From positions 103,236 to 167,235 of the forward strand of contig JACRNY010000003.1 in NCBI GenBank assembly GCA_016214695.1: DNA of 64,000 nt, given 5' to 3'. The translations under genes and the position numbers were made by a program. The notes beneath the pieces were generated by a model. The model was not told the DNA's origin. It made no database searches and worked only from the letters and a program-made list of their open reading frames with translations. Positions 35,200 through 45,900 of the stretch are shown in pieces (the stretch's first letter is position 1; every line of letters begins with the position of its first letter). This DNA is from Nitrosomonadales bacterium (GTDB lineage: Bacteria > Pseudomonadota > Gammaproteobacteria > Burkholderiales > Gallionellaceae).

Positions 35200-35601
35200 A
35201 TGAATCCGTTCGAACTGCAAAAGGAACGCGTGCTCGCTTTCAGCGATGATCCGGCCAACCAGCTCGATCAGGCCTATCTGTTGTTGAGCGGTCTGGAGAA
35301 TTTCCACGTCGAGAGAGGGCCGCACCCCAACACCCTGCTGATCCGTTACAGTGTCCAGCACTATTCGCTGGAGGCTCTGGAAAAAGCGCTGAACCGGGAA
35401 GGCTTCCGCCTCGCGGACGGACTGCTGGGCAAGATCAAAAAGCACCTCATCCATTACTGCGAGGATGTGCAGTACCATAACCTGAAGACCCCCGAGCCGC
35501 GCACCAAGAACAACTCGCAGGAGATCTTCGTCAAAGCCTATGAGCACCACCCGCACGGCAACCACGACGATACGCCGAAAGAATTGCGCGAATTCAAGTA
35601 G
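35200..35601 (+). CDS. Conserved hypothetical protein
   Basis: Unrecognised soluble protein of about 133 residues. ATG 35200 is used, eight bases after GGAAAG; a GTG three bases upstream is in frame. The region from about 25 to 75 alternates strand and helix (LLIRYSVQHYSLEALEKALN) like a ferredoxin-type fold, and the tail is rich in His and charged residues. It stands between ctpA and moeB with gaps of only 5 bp, so it belongs to that operon. No function can be given. Confidence 0.8.
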   Translation: MNPFELQKERVLAFSDDPANQLDQAYLLLSGLENFHVERGPHPNTLLIRYSVQHYSLEALEKALNREGFRLADGLLGKIKKHLIHYCEDVQYHNLKTPEPRTKNNSQEIFVKAYEHHPHGNHDDTPKELREFK

Positions 35602-35606
35602 TCCCA

Positions 35607-36350
35607 ATGGACGATAGCCAACTGCTGCGCTACAGCCGCCACATCATGCTTCCCGAGATCGGTATCGAGGGCCAGCAGCGGCTGCTCGCCGCACACGCGC
35701 TCATCATCGGCGCCGGCGGCCTCGGCTCTCCCGCCGCCATGTTCCTGGCATCCAGCGGCGTCGGGCACATCACGCTGTGCGACGACGACGATGTCGACCT
35801 CACCAACCTGCAGCGCCAGATCGCCCATCAAACCGCGGGCATCGGCGAAGCCAAGGTCCTCTCCGCCCGTGAGACCTTGGCCGGCATCAATCCCGAAGTG
35901 AAGGTGACGGCACTGAAGGAACGAGCGGACGAAGCGCGCCTGGCGCAGCTCGCCGCCACCGCCGACGTGATACTGGATTGCAGCGACAACTTCGCCACCC
36001 GTTATGCACTCAATCGCGTCTGTCACACCCTGAGAAAACCCCTGGTATCGGGCGCCGCCATCCGTTTCGACGGGCAGGTGAACCTGTTCGATTTCCGCCG
36101 CGACGACACGCCCTGCTACAACTGCCTGTACCCGGAACAGAGCGAAGGCGAAGATGTGCGTTGCGCGGTGATGGGCGTATTCGCCCCTCTCGTCGGCATC
36201 ATCGGCAGCATGCAGGCGGCGGAAGCGCTGAAAGTGCTGGCCGGCATGGATACCCTCTGCGGCCGGATGCTGTTGCTGAATGCCGCCAGGATGGAAGTGC
36301 GCACCGTGAAGCTGGCCAGAGACAAGCTCTGTCCGGTCTGCAGCAACTAG
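35607..36350 (+). CDS. HesA/MoeB/ThiF-family adenylyltransferase
   Basis: E1-like enzyme of 247 residues that adenylates the C-terminal Gly-Gly of a small sulfur carrier (MoaD or ThiS type) for molybdopterin or thiamine synthesis. Nucleotide-binding GAGGLGSPAAMFLASSG is at about 34-50. The zinc cysteine pairs are CYNC and CPVC, and a likely catalytic Cys is in GEDVRCAVMG. There is no C-terminal rhodanese domain. MoeB and ThiF cannot be separated here since no moa or thi gene is nearby. It overlaps the end of the convergent GGDEF gene by 4 bp. Confidence 0.9.
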   Translation: MDDSQLLRYSRHIMLPEIGIEGQQRLLAAHALIIGAGGLGSPAAMFLASSGVGHITLCDDDDVDLTNLQRQIAHQTAGIGEAKVLSARETLAGINPEVKVTALKERADEARLAQLAATADVILDCSDNFATRYALNRVCHTLRKPLVSGAAIRFDGQVNLFDFRRDDTPCYNCLYPEQSEGEDVRCAVMGVFAPLVGIIGSMQAAEALKVLAGMDTLCGRMLLLNAARMEVRTVKLARDKLCPVCSN

Positions 36351-37414
36351 GAAGACACGACCACCGCCCGGCCAACGCCCTCCTCCCCGGCCGGGATGCT
36401 ATCGAAATCCACGACCGTATTCCTGCCGGCGGCCTTCGCCCGGTAGAGCGCATTGTCCGCGTTCAACAGCAATGCTGTCGGCGTGATCTCGCGCAGATTG
36501 GACACACACCAGAATCCTACCGACGCCGTCAGATGCCGATGCGGCGACCGTGCGCACTCGATATCCAGTGCGCTGACGCCGAGCCGCAACTTTTCTGCGA
36601 ATTGCCACGCCTCGCCGCGATCAAGACCGCTGGTCAGGATGCAGAACTCCTCGCCGCCATAACGAAAGACATGGTCGCCCGCCCGCTTAGCGGCATGCTT
36701 GAGTGCCGCCGCCACCTGCTCCAGCACGTTATCCCCGTACAGATGGCCGTGATCGTCGTTGATCATCTTGAAGTGATCGATGTCCAGCATGATCAGCGTC
36801 AGCGGCTGGCCGCTGCGTTTGCAGCGGTTGATCTCCCCTGTCAGCACCTCATTCAGGTAGCCGCGACAGTAAGCTTTGGTGAGCGGGTCGATGATCGTCA
36901 GGTGCGCCAGCCGTTCGATGTTCTGCTCGTTGTGGCGCACCAGCATCATGGTGATGAAACTCAAAGTCAGGTAGGCGATGACATGGACCAGCACGGTGAG
37001 CGGCGTGGGCATCTCGGGGCGCAGCAGCATCACCGCAACGATCGCCACCGCGCCGGCGATCGCCCAGACGATGCGCTCGCGCGCCGCAACGACGGGAGCG
37101 AAGACGATGGGGAAGATCATCACCCATATCTCCTGGCGCAGCTGCTCATTGCTGATGAATGCCCCGTACAGCATCAGGCACAAGGTCGCCAGCACGAACC
37201 AGTTGACGTAGTACAGCGATTCTTCGCTGTCGTGGCGCGTATGCCAGCGCAACCACATCACGAACAGGGCGAAGAGCAGCGATACCAGCCCCCGGTCAGG
37301 GGTCTCGTCCATCAGGTAATACAGTGCCGACAAAGGCAAGGCCAGCAATACCGCGATGCGCAGATACATGCGCAGCACAGCGGCCCTGTAGCGTTGGACG
37401 GAAAAGCGGGTCAT
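36347..37414 (-). CDS. Membrane diguanylate cyclase (GGDEF)
   Basis: Makes c-di-GMP. The 355-residue protein has about six membrane helices in the first 180 residues (resembling a MASE-type sensor), then a GGDEF domain with active site RYGGEEF and an inhibitory site RAGD five residues before it, so product feedback is likely. I start at ATG 37414 (MTRFSVQRYR); the longer frame to 37504 has no clear ribosome site. No EAL domain is present. It could supply c-di-GMP sensed by MshE. Confidence 0.9.
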   Translation of the reverse strand: MTRFSVQRYRAAVLRMYLRIAVLLALPLSALYYLMDETPDRGLVSLLFALFVMWLRWHTRHDSEESLYYVNWFVLATLCLMLYGAFISNEQLRQEIWVMIFPIVFAPVVAARERIVWAIAGAVAIVAVMLLRPEMPTPLTVLVHVIAYLTLSFITMMLVRHNEQNIERLAHLTIIDPLTKAYCRGYLNEVLTGEINRCKRSGQPLTLIMLDIDHFKMINDDHGHLYGDNVLEQVAAALKHAAKRAGDHVFRYGGEEFCILTSGLDRGEAWQFAEKLRLGVSALDIECARSPHRHLTASVGFWCVSNLREITPTALLLNADNALYRAKAAGRNTVVDFDSIPAGEEGVGRAVVVSS

Positions 37415-37524
37415 GCCAGATCTCCCCGAAGACGGCGAATCCCGATGAACCATAGCATGGGCAGGGCGGGGAACATATAGGCCATTCGGCCTATATCCCT
37501 GCATATGCCGCCGCGGTCAGGCGC

Positions 37525-38196
37525 TCACCCCAGCGGTCGCTTATCCAGCAACTCATGCCAGAGCGCGACCCATGTCTCCCAGTCATGCCCGCCCGGCCTG
37601 ACCGACACGCGCGACTGCGGCAGATGGGCCGACAGCATGTCACTCGCCCCGCGATAGCGGTCTTCGCTGCCGTAGCCGAGATGGATGAGCGGCGGTTCCG
37701 CCGCACCGAGCATGCGGCCTTGTATGCCTTGCAACAAGACCCGCTCATGGTCGCGCGCAACGATCTCGCCCGCCTGCCAGTGGCGCAACCCGCCGGCGGT
37801 CTCGACCTCGGCAATGAGGCCGCGCGTGCCCAGGAACGGCGCCAGCAGAAAGACGCCCTCGATCTCCGCTGTGCGCTGCGTGGCGCAGATCATCGCCCCC
37901 GATCCGCCCAGCGAGATGCCGAGCAGCCAGATGCGGCGGTAACCCTTTGCACGGACCTCGTCCAGGGTGTGGTGCAGCACGCGCTCGATGTCGGCACGTT
38001 CCAGATACAGATCGACATGCGCGTCCAGCGCCAGCACATCCACCGGCAGCTTGCGTTCGCGCAGGGCGCGGATAAAGCCGTTATCCACCAGCTGCTGCGG
38101 CGTGTTCTTCGCGCCGGGCAGCATCAGCAGCAGGATGCGCTCGCCTTCCCCGGCGGGAGCGGCATCGAAGATGAAAGCGGTTTCCAACTGCATCAT
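37525..38196 (-). CDS. Alpha/beta hydrolase
   Basis: Probable cytoplasmic serine hydrolase of 223 residues. The nucleophile elbow is GISLGGSGA and the likely catalytic histidine is in RPGGHDWETW near the C-terminus; an acid may be the Asp of GYGSEDRYRG. No signal peptide. Substrate unknown. It overlaps the upstream beta-lactamase-like gene by 4 bp (ATGA), so the two are probably expressed together. Confidence 0.82.
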   Translation of the reverse strand: MMQLETAFIFDAAPAGEGERILLLMLPGAKNTPQQLVDNGFIRALRERKLPVDVLALDAHVDLYLERADIERVLHHTLDEVRAKGYRRIWLLGISLGGSGAMICATQRTAEIEGVFLLAPFLGTRGLIAEVETAGGLRHWQAGEIVARDHERVLLQGIQGRMLGAAEPPLIHLGYGSEDRYRGASDMLSAHLPQSRVSVRPGGHDWETWVALWHELLDKRPLG

Positions 38197-39971
38197 CGTG
38201 CGGCCCGCTGCGTCCGCATCTTCAGATCGAAGCCGGAGAAATATATATGCGCCACCCCGTCCACCTTGGCCACGCGCAGCGTCTCACCCTTGCCGCTGCC
38301 GATGCCCGCCATGATGAGCTCCCCTTGCGTCGGTGCGGGCAGGAAGGCGGTGCGGAACAGGAATCCGGGCATGAGGGACGAGTTGAATTCGCCGACCAGC
38401 AGATCGCCCTCTCGCACCACGCGCACATTCTCCGGCAGCGGACCGTCGTGCGGATTGGCGAACTCGTACTCGCCGACATAGTCGTCGAGATATTCCGGCA
38501 ACGGCTGCGGGTGCAGTTTCTCGCCCACCAGCATGGCCTGCCCGTCCTTGCGATAGGCCAGCACTTCACGCCCGTCTATGCGGTGCAGCGACAGTTGCAT
38601 CTCCTTCATCTGCTGGTTCGCCACCGGGATGAAACCCAGCAGCTTGAGGCGCACGCCAAAGTGGCCGGCCTCATGCTTCACCAGCTCGAAATCGAAACCC
38701 ATCAGTTCGGCGATGAGTTCGCCATCGCGATCCTCCACCCTGACCAGGCCGATCAGCGTCTCGAAGTAACCGGCATAGTCGCGCAGATCGTCCCCGCTCA
38801 GCGGCACGATCTCCGATGCGGCGAAGCTCTTCTGCGGCTGCACGATGCCGCGCTTCGCCTCCAGCGCGAGCTTGAGCGTCTCCTCGGTCACTTTCGCCAC
38901 CAGCGCCTGCGCATTGGCCGAATTGGACAGCACCACCACACCGAGCTTGTGCTCTGGCAGCACCGCCATCATGGTGTGGTAATTGAGGGTCGTGCCGCCG
39001 TGGCTGGCAACGGCGCCTGCGCGCGGCACATCCACGCCGCTGAGCATCCAGCCCAGTCCCATCCTGAAATCGAAATCGAGCGGAACGCCCGCATTCTGCA
39101 CCCTGAACATCTCGCGCAGGGATTCCGGCTTGAGTATCTGCCTGCCGTCCAGGCTCCCGTCGGCAAACACCATGCGCATGAAGCGCGTCATGTCGCTGGC
39201 GCTGGAGATCAGGCTGCTCGAGGGCAGGTCGCGCAGCGGAATGGCCTCGACCTCCTTGCCGTCCTTGTAAGCCTTGCCGGGGATGCGCGGCGCGAACTCC
39301 GAGCGCGTCATGCCGAGCGGTTGCAACAGGTATCGGTTCATGTAACCCGCGTAGCAATCGCCGCTGACCTCGCCGATGGCTGCCCCGAGCAAGGACACGC
39401 CGAGATTGGAATAGGCGAACACGGTACCGGGCGGCGTGGCGACATACTCATCGCGCACTGCCGTGACCTGCTCCTCGAACGGAGCCGGATGGCGCTCGCT
39501 CATGCCGCGCACGCGGTAACCGGGCAGGCCCGAATGGTGGGTCATGATGTTGCGCGCTGTGATGCCGCGCGTGTCGCCGTGGCGGCTCCTGATCGAGAAG
39601 GCGGGCAGATAACGCTGCAAGGGCTGGTCGATGTCGAGCTTGCCCTGCTCATGCAGCTGCATCGCCGCCGTGGCAGTGAACACCTTGGCGATGGAACCCA
39701 GGTGATACTGCGTATCGGGCGTCGCCTTGATGCCCGCCGCTTCGTCCGCGTAGCCGAAGCCCTGCGCCCATACCACCTGCTGGTCATCCACCAGCGCGAT
39801 ACTGAGCCCGGTGACACCATCGTCGGACATGCCCTGCCCGATCAGCCAGCTGATGTACTCTCTGGTATAGGCATAGTCGCCGCGCGCGCTGGTGGCGGGC
39901 TTCTGCGGCGGCGTGCTGCACGCGCCCAGAACGACCACGGAAACAGTAAGGATGATGTTGCGCAACAACAC
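38193..39971 (-). CDS. Class C beta-lactamase-like serine hydrolase lipoprotein
   Basis: Exported serine hydrolase of the beta-lactamase/PBP4-like family (592 residues). GTG 39971 is chosen because AAAGGAG stands just before it and it yields a short lipoprotein signal with lipobox LGAC (Cys18). The catalytic tetrad motif SIAK is at 93-96 and the Tyr motif is in FAYSNLG. The C-terminal third is a beta-rich domain seen in esterase-like members. It is probably a peptidase or esterase at the outer or inner membrane and need not confer drug resistance. Divergent from the deacetylase gene. Confidence 0.85.
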   Translation of the reverse strand: MLLRNIILTVSVVVLGACSTPPQKPATSARGDYAYTREYISWLIGQGMSDDGVTGLSIALVDDQQVVWAQGFGYADEAAGIKATPDTQYHLGSIAKVFTATAAMQLHEQGKLDIDQPLQRYLPAFSIRSRHGDTRGITARNIMTHHSGLPGYRVRGMSERHPAPFEEQVTAVRDEYVATPPGTVFAYSNLGVSLLGAAIGEVSGDCYAGYMNRYLLQPLGMTRSEFAPRIPGKAYKDGKEVEAIPLRDLPSSSLISSASDMTRFMRMVFADGSLDGRQILKPESLREMFRVQNAGVPLDFDFRMGLGWMLSGVDVPRAGAVASHGGTTLNYHTMMAVLPEHKLGVVVLSNSANAQALVAKVTEETLKLALEAKRGIVQPQKSFAASEIVPLSGDDLRDYAGYFETLIGLVRVEDRDGELIAELMGFDFELVKHEAGHFGVRLKLLGFIPVANQQMKEMQLSLHRIDGREVLAYRKDGQAMLVGEKLHPQPLPEYLDDYVGEYEFANPHDGPLPENVRVVREGDLLVGEFNSSLMPGFLFRTAFLPAPTQGELIMAGIGSGKGETLRVAKVDGVAHIYFSGFDLKMRTQRAAR

Positions 39972-40012
39972 GGCAGCTCCTTTGGACAGATCATTCTGCA
40001 AAAATGCCATTG

Positions 40013-40018
40013 TATAAT
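40013..40018 (+). promoter_or_regulatory. -10 element of the deacetylase operon
   Basis: A perfect TATAAT stands at 40013-40018; no good -35 is seen 16-18 bases upstream. Transcription would begin near 40025. This favours ATG 40049 over the earlier ATG at 40004, which would lie upstream of the transcript. Confidence 0.45.
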
Positions 40019-40048
40019 GCCGAGCAAAATACACATGTAATCGCGACG

Positions 40049-40858
40049 ATGCTCTTTCCCTGCCGCAACTGGAAACCGACACCCGCCATCAAGCTTTCCC
40101 TGCTGGTACTCGCCAGCTGCATCACCGTCACTTTCTGGCAACCCTCCCTGTGGCCGTGGACCGCAGGCATCGTCTTCGCCAACCACATGGTGCTCACCAT
40201 CGCCGGGCTCCTCCCGCGCAGCAAGCTGCTGGGCACCAACATCACCCGGCTGCCGCAGGACGCGGCCCGGCGCGGGGAAGTGGCGATCACCATCGACGAC
40301 GGCCCCGATCCCGAGGTCACGCCGCTGGTGCTGGACATCCTCGACCGCCATCAGGCCAAGGCCACCTTCTTCTGCATCGGCAAACTCGCCGCGCAACACC
40401 CGGAGCTGTGCCGCGAGATCATCCGCCGCGGCCACGACATCGAGAACCACAGCCAGTCGCACAACTGGTATTTCTCGCTGCTCGATCCGTGGACCATCCA
40501 CCGCGAGGTGCGCGAAGCCCAGGAAGTCCTGAGCGGGATCACCGGAAGGACGCCGCGTTTCTTCCGCGCCACCGCCGGTTTGCGCAATCCCGAACTCGAC
40601 CCTGTGCTCGCCCACTGCGGGCTGCTGCTGTGCAGCTGGAGCAAGCGCGGCTTCGACACGCAGGTGCGCGACGCGGATGCCGTGTACAAAAGCCTGGTGC
40701 GCGACCTCAAAGGCGGCGATATCCTGCTGCTGCACGACGGCAGCGCGGCCCGCACCGCAGCCGGCCAACCGGTCATCCTCGACGTGCTGCCGCGCCTGCT
40801 GGATAATCTCGCGCAGGCCAATCTACGTACCGTCACTTTACGCACCGCCATCCCATGA
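40049..40858 (+). CDS. Polysaccharide deacetylase family protein
   Basis: NodB-homology deacetylase (269 residues) with an N-terminal membrane anchor (LSLLVLASCITVTFW and the following hydrophobic stretch). The metal site is complete: TIDDGPD (Asp83/84) and HSQSH (His134, His138), with the third motif FFRATAGLRNP. It would act on an acetylated sugar in the envelope. The next gene, a methyltransferase, begins in its stop codon (ATGA). Start chosen from the position of the TATAAT box. Confidence 0.88.
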   Translation: MLFPCRNWKPTPAIKLSLLVLASCITVTFWQPSLWPWTAGIVFANHMVLTIAGLLPRSKLLGTNITRLPQDAARRGEVAITIDDGPDPEVTPLVLDILDRHQAKATFFCIGKLAAQHPELCREIIRRGHDIENHSQSHNWYFSLLDPWTIHREVREAQEVLSGITGRTPRFFRATAGLRNPELDPVLAHCGLLLCSWSKRGFDTQVRDADAVYKSLVRDLKGGDILLLHDGSAARTAAGQPVILDVLPRLLDNLAQANLRTVTLRTAIP

Positions 40859-41565
40859 CCGCACAATTCCGCCGCACCCTGCTGGACCGCGCAACCCGAC
40901 CGTACCGCGCAGCGGGCCATTTCGCCTGGCGCTTCGCCCAGGGCAAGTTGAAAGGCGACCCGGTGTTCTTCGGCCTGCTCGAACACGGCCTGCTCCCGGA
41001 TGGCGAGAGGCTCATCGACCTGGGGTGCGGACAAGGCCTGCTCGCCTCCTGGCTGCTGGAGGCACGCGCGCTGTACGAGTCCGGCGACTGGCCGCAGGAC
41101 TGGCCCGCCGCACCGAAGATCAAGAACATCTGGGGACTGGAGCTGATGCCGAACGATGTGGCCCGCGCCCGCGCAGCCCTCGGCGAGCGCGCACAGATCG
41201 AGCAGGGCGACATCCGCAGTGCCGACTTCGGCAAGGCCGATGTCGCGATCATCCTCGACGTGCTGCACTACATCAGCTACGAAGCGCAGGAAGACGTGCT
41301 GCGCCGCATCCACGCCACGCTGCCGAAAGGCGGCACCTTCATCACCCGCATCGGCGACGCCGCCGGCGGCCTGCCGTTCTGGTACAGCAACTGGGTCGAC
41401 CGCATCATCTTCTTCCTGCGCGGCCACGGCATCATTCCCATCTACTGCCGCACCACGGCGGAATGGCTGGAAGTGCTGAGACGCTGCGGTTTCGAAGCAC
41501 AGCCGCTGCCGATGCACAAAGGCACCCCGTTCCGCAGCATCATGCTGATCGCCAAAGCAGTCTAG
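40855..41565 (+). CDS. Class I SAM-dependent methyltransferase
   Basis: Soluble methyltransferase of 236 residues with motif I LIDLGCGQGLL (about 53-63) and an acidic residue after strand 2 in GLELMPND, followed by ILDVLHYIS. Related methyltransferases occur in aryl polyene and cell-surface lipid gene sets, so it could belong with the pigment operon encoded further right, but the acceptor is unknown. Overlaps the deacetylase by 4 bp. Confidence 0.85.
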   Translation: MTAQFRRTLLDRATRPYRAAGHFAWRFAQGKLKGDPVFFGLLEHGLLPDGERLIDLGCGQGLLASWLLEARALYESGDWPQDWPAAPKIKNIWGLELMPNDVARARAALGERAQIEQGDIRSADFGKADVAIILDVLHYISYEAQEDVLRRIHATLPKGGTFITRIGDAAGGLPFWYSNWVDRIIFFLRGHGIIPIYCRTTAEWLEVLRRCGFEAQPLPMHKGTPFRSIMLIAKAV

Positions 41566-41577
41566 CGCTACCACCCC

Positions 41578-42885
41578 ATGCGCCCCGCTCTCGCCGACAG
41601 CGTCACCCCGCGCGAAGCATGGGCCTGGGCCATGTACGATTTCGCCAACTCCGGCTACACCACGGTAGTCATCACCGCCGTATTCAACGCCTACTTCGTC
41701 GGCGTGGTGGCGGGCAATGCACCGTGGGCCACGTTCGCGTGGACCGCGGCACTCGCCGTCTCCTACGCCGCGATCATGCTCACCGCACCGCTGTTTGGCG
41801 CCTACGCCGACGCCTGGGCCGCCAAGAAGAAGCTGCTGGCGCTCACCACCATCGGCTGCGTAGCGTTCACCGCGTTGCTGGCGTTCAGCGGACCGGGCAG
41901 CCTGTGGCTCACCATCCCGCTCATCGTGCTGTCCAATTACTTCTACGGCAGCGGCGAGAACCTCATCGCCGCCTTCCTGCCCGAACTCGCGCGCGGCGAC
42001 GCGCTCGGCAAGGTGTCGGGCTGGGGCTGGAGCCTGGGTTATATCGGCGGTCTGGTCAGCCTCGGCGCCTGCCTCGCCTATGTCACCTGGGCGCAGGCGC
42101 AGGGACAGCACGCGACCGACTTCGTGCCGGTGACCATGCTCATCACCGCCGCGCTGTTCGCCCTTTCCTGCCTGCCCACTTTCCTCTTCCTCAAGGAACG
42201 CGCCGTCCCCCAGCCGCATCTGCAAGGAAAGAACCTGCTGCAGGAATCGTTCGCCCGCCTCAAACAGACACTCGCCCACGCCAGGGACTTCCGCGACCTG
42301 CGCCGCTTCCTCATCTGCACCGTGTTCTACCAGGCCGGCATCCAGGCGGTCATCACCCTCGCCGCCATCTACGCGCAGCAGGCCATGCACTTCACCACCC
42401 AGCAGACCATCATGCTGATCTTCGTGGTGAACATCACCGCCGCAATCGGCGCCTTCGCATTCGGCTTCCTGCAGGACCGCATCGGGCACATCCGCGCCAT
42501 CGCGCTCACCCTGATCGGCTGGATCGTCATGATCGTGCTGGCATGGGCCGCAGAAGGCGCGGACATGTTCTGGGTCGCCGCCAACCTCGCCGGCCTCTGC
42601 ATGGGGGCGAGCCAGTCCGCCGGCCGCGCGCTGATAGGCTCGCTGAGCCCGGCCACGCGACGCGCCGAGTTCTACGGTTTGTGGGGATTGGCGGTGAAAC
42701 TGTCGGCGATACTGGGGCCGCTGACCTACGGCATCGCGAGCTGGATCACACAGGGCGACCACCGCACAGCGATACTCATCACCGGCAGCTACTTCGTGGC
42801 GGGCTTGTTCATCCTGCGCGGAGTTGATGCGGAAAGAGGTCGGGCATCCGCCGTCCAGAGTGACATCGAGCGAACCACCCCCTGA
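41578..42885 (+). CDS. MFS transporter, UMF1/Atg22-like
   Basis: Inner-membrane transporter of 435 residues with about 12 helices. It starts with EAWAWAMYDFANSGYTTVVITAVF, the signature N-terminus of the UMF1 family, and has the MFS loop between helices 2 and 3 (GAYADAWAAKKKLLA). The substrate is unknown. Third gene of the deacetylase set, 12 bp after the methyltransferase, and convergent with the large GGDEF gene. Confidence 0.87.
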   Translation: MRPALADSVTPREAWAWAMYDFANSGYTTVVITAVFNAYFVGVVAGNAPWATFAWTAALAVSYAAIMLTAPLFGAYADAWAAKKKLLALTTIGCVAFTALLAFSGPGSLWLTIPLIVLSNYFYGSGENLIAAFLPELARGDALGKVSGWGWSLGYIGGLVSLGACLAYVTWAQAQGQHATDFVPVTMLITAALFALSCLPTFLFLKERAVPQPHLQGKNLLQESFARLKQTLAHARDFRDLRRFLICTVFYQAGIQAVITLAAIYAQQAMHFTTQQTIMLIFVVNITAAIGAFAFGFLQDRIGHIRAIALTLIGWIVMIVLAWAAEGADMFWVAANLAGLCMGASQSAGRALIGSLSPATRRAEFYGLWGLAVKLSAILGPLTYGIASWITQGDHRTAILITGSYFVAGLFILRGVDAERGRASAVQSDIERTTP

Positions 42886-42901
42886 GCCGCCCGGGCAGGC
42901 A

Positions 42902-45900
42902 TCAATGCATATGCCCGGCCCGGCTCATCTCCACGCGGTTGCGACCGTGTGACTTGGCGCGATAGAGCGCCATGTCGGCCCGTGCCATGACGCTGTCGGC
43001 CGACATCTCCCGCTCATCGAACATCGCAATACCGATACTGATCGTGAACGGGATGTAGACATCCCCGCACAGGGCCGGCGCCCCGGCCACGTGATTGCGG
43101 AAGCGTTCGGCGAACAGCTTCGCTCCTTCCGCATCGCTACCGCGCAACAGTATCCCGAACTCCTCGCCGCCGAGCCGGCCGATCAGGTCGACGCGGCGCA
43201 GACGCTGCAAGGCAAGGCTGGTGAAATGTTTGAGCACGAGATCGCCGGCGGCGTGGCCATGGCTGTCGTTCACGCTCTTGAAATGGTCGATATCGATCAT
43301 CAGGAAGGCGGCCGGCTGCCCGAAGCGGGTCACCTGCGCCAGCTCACTCTCCAGCTGCTCGATGAAGTGGCGCCGATTCGCCATCCCGGTCAGCGGATCG
43401 GTGGTCGCCAGGCGGATCAGCTCCTGCTCCATCTCCTTGCGCTGGGCGATGTCCTGGAACACGGCCTCGACTCCAACGATGCGCCCGTTCTCGTGCATCG
43501 GCGTCACCGTCAGTTGCACCGGGAACAACTCGCCGTTCTTGCGGATGAAGGTATCCTCGACAGCGCGCCGCACGCCGTCGCGCAGGGTCTGGAAGATGGG
43601 ACACTCTTCAGACGGATAAGGAGTGCCGTCCCTGCGGTGGTGATGGAAGATGAGGTGCTGGTTCTTGCCCAACACCTCTTCCTTGCCGAAGCCCAGGATG
43701 CCGAGCGCCGCCGGATTGATGAAGGTGCAGCGTCCTTCCAGATCGACGCCATAGATGCCCTCGCCGGCGGAATTCAGCAGCAGTTCGTTCCACTGCGACA
43801 GGCGCGCGATCTCGGATTCGGCCTGCTTGCGGCTGCTGATATCCATCGCCGTCCCGCTCACGCGCACCGCGCGGCCGTCGGCGGAACGTTCGACCGCCAT
43901 GCCGCGCGCCTGCACCCATACCCAGTGGCCGTCCTTGTGGCGCATGCGCAATTCGGCCTCGATATACGGCGTCTCCCCCTTGAGGTGACGCACCATGACA
44001 TCGCGCACCATCTGCGCATCCTCGGGTCGGATCAGCGCGGCCAGCGTGGCAGAACGCGGTGCCAGCTCGCCCGGCTGATAGCCCAGCAGGCGGAACCATC
44101 CTTCCCCGAGATACAGCTTGTCGCTGGGGATGTGCCAGTCGGTCATCGCCAGATCGGCCCCTCTCAGCGCCAGGGTCAGACGGGCCTGTGCCTCGTGCCG
44201 GCTGGTGACATCGCGCGTGACACCAAGCAGGTGGCTGACCAGACCCGAATCGTCGCGCAAGGGCGCGGCATGGGTCTCCAGCCAGCGCCGCGTGCCGCCG
44301 GCTCCCTGCACTTCAAATTCCAGCACGCCGCTCTCACCCTTGAATATCCGCAGGAACAGGCTCTTGAATGCAAGGCGGTGCTCGGGCAGCACAAAGGCTT
44401 CCAACCCGCACTGGTTGATCTCCTCGACACTTGCCGCCTCGAGCATGGCCAGGCCGGCCGGGTTCATCTGCAGCAGCGTACCGTCGGCGTCGATCACCTT
44501 GACGCATTCCGGCTCGTTCTCGAGGATGGTGCTCAGGAAGTTCCGCTGTTCCTGAAGTGCTATCTCGGCCTGCTTGCGCTCGGTGATGTCGACGAAGCCC
44601 CACAACGATTCTTCGGTCTCGCGGTTCAGCAGGGCGCCGCTGATGTCCACCCAGACAAGGCTGCCGTCCTTGCGCGCCAACTCGATCTGCGAACGATATA
44701 CCTGACCGGAAGCCAGCACCGGATAAGCTGCAGCGCCGAACGCCTGGAATGCCTCATCATCCGGATAGCAGCGAAGAGTCGGCTCTCCGGCCAGTTCGCC
44801 CGTGCCGTAGCCAAGTATCTTTTCGAACGCCGGATTGGCCCAGACGATCTTGCGCTCCCGCACCGTCACGATGCCGACCAGGTCGCTTTCAAGGATGGCC
44901 TTCTGTTCGGCCAGCAGACGCTCCAGCCGCATCTGGTACAGCTTGTGTTCGGTGATGTCCGCCGCGTAGACCACGACCGATTTCACTATCTTCTCGCCAT
45001 CGAACACCGGAAAGTAGTTGAGCGCATAGTGCCGCTCGCTGCGGGTATCTTCCGTACGCAACTCCCTCCCGGTCCGGAAGACTTCCGCCAGGCCCGCCCT
45101 GCGGCCGGCCGCCACCTCGGGCGGAAAATAGTCGAAAGCACATTTCCCGATCATGTCCTGCGGCGTCTTCTTGACCCGGCTTGCGCCGATCTCGTTGATG
45201 GCCAGGATGGTACCGTGCTCGTCCACATGGAACACGCTCTCGGTGGTCGCATTCAGGATGGCCGCCAGCTGATCCTTGTTCCGCTGCACGGCGGCTGATG
45301 CCCTGAGCAGTGCAAAGAACGGCCACAGCAGCAACAGCGCGATCACGAGGAACGTCAGCCGCAGCGCGCCCGCGTTGTCCGCACGAGCAGGCCAGCCGCC
45401 GTGCGGCACCGCCGCCATCTCCCACGATCCGCTCGGCAAAGCGACCTCCATCACTACCGGATCGGCGGAGAACAGTTCAGGACGGCCGAAGAACACCTCG
45501 CCCCGGCCGCCCTTGCCATCCTTGCCGCGCAGGGCGATCTCCAGCGGCAGCCCCTCATCCTGCAAGCCGCTACCAAGGTATAACCGTTCGGCATCGATCA
45601 CTGCCGAGATCAGCCCCCAGAACCGCCTGCCGCCGCGCGCATCCTCAACGAACACCGGGATGCGCGCGATGATCCCGACGCCACCCTGCGCCAACTGCAG
45701 GGGACCGGCCAGTACCAGCTGGCCGGTGCGGCGCGCCTGATCCGCCGTCTCGAACTGGGAAGGAGTCTTCCTGAAATCAAGACCGATCGCCTTCTCGTTG
45801 CCGGCCATGGGATACATCAGGCGGATCACCATGTCGGGTGCGGCACCGATATTGCGCAGATTGGAACCGCCATCGAACAGCGGTTTGGCCGCGCGTGCGA

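Noticed and set aside
40004..40048. Earlier ATG at 40004 for the polysaccharide deacetylase
   Set aside because: It lies upstream of the TATAAT box at 40013-40018, so the transcript would not contain it.
40351..42762. Minus-strand open frame of 803 codons opposite the deacetylase, methyltransferase and MFS genes
   Set aside because: It runs across three well-supported genes in the other direction and its product has no family likeness.
42891..42918. CCGGGCA/TGCCCGG stem between the MFS and GGDEF genes as a terminator
   Set aside because: No T run on either strand and a 14-base loop; it partly covers the end of the GGDEF gene.
43091..45298. Plus-strand open frame of 735 codons opposite the PAS/GGDEF gene
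   Set aside because: Shadow of the sensor gene; codon composition and lack of motifs speak against coding.
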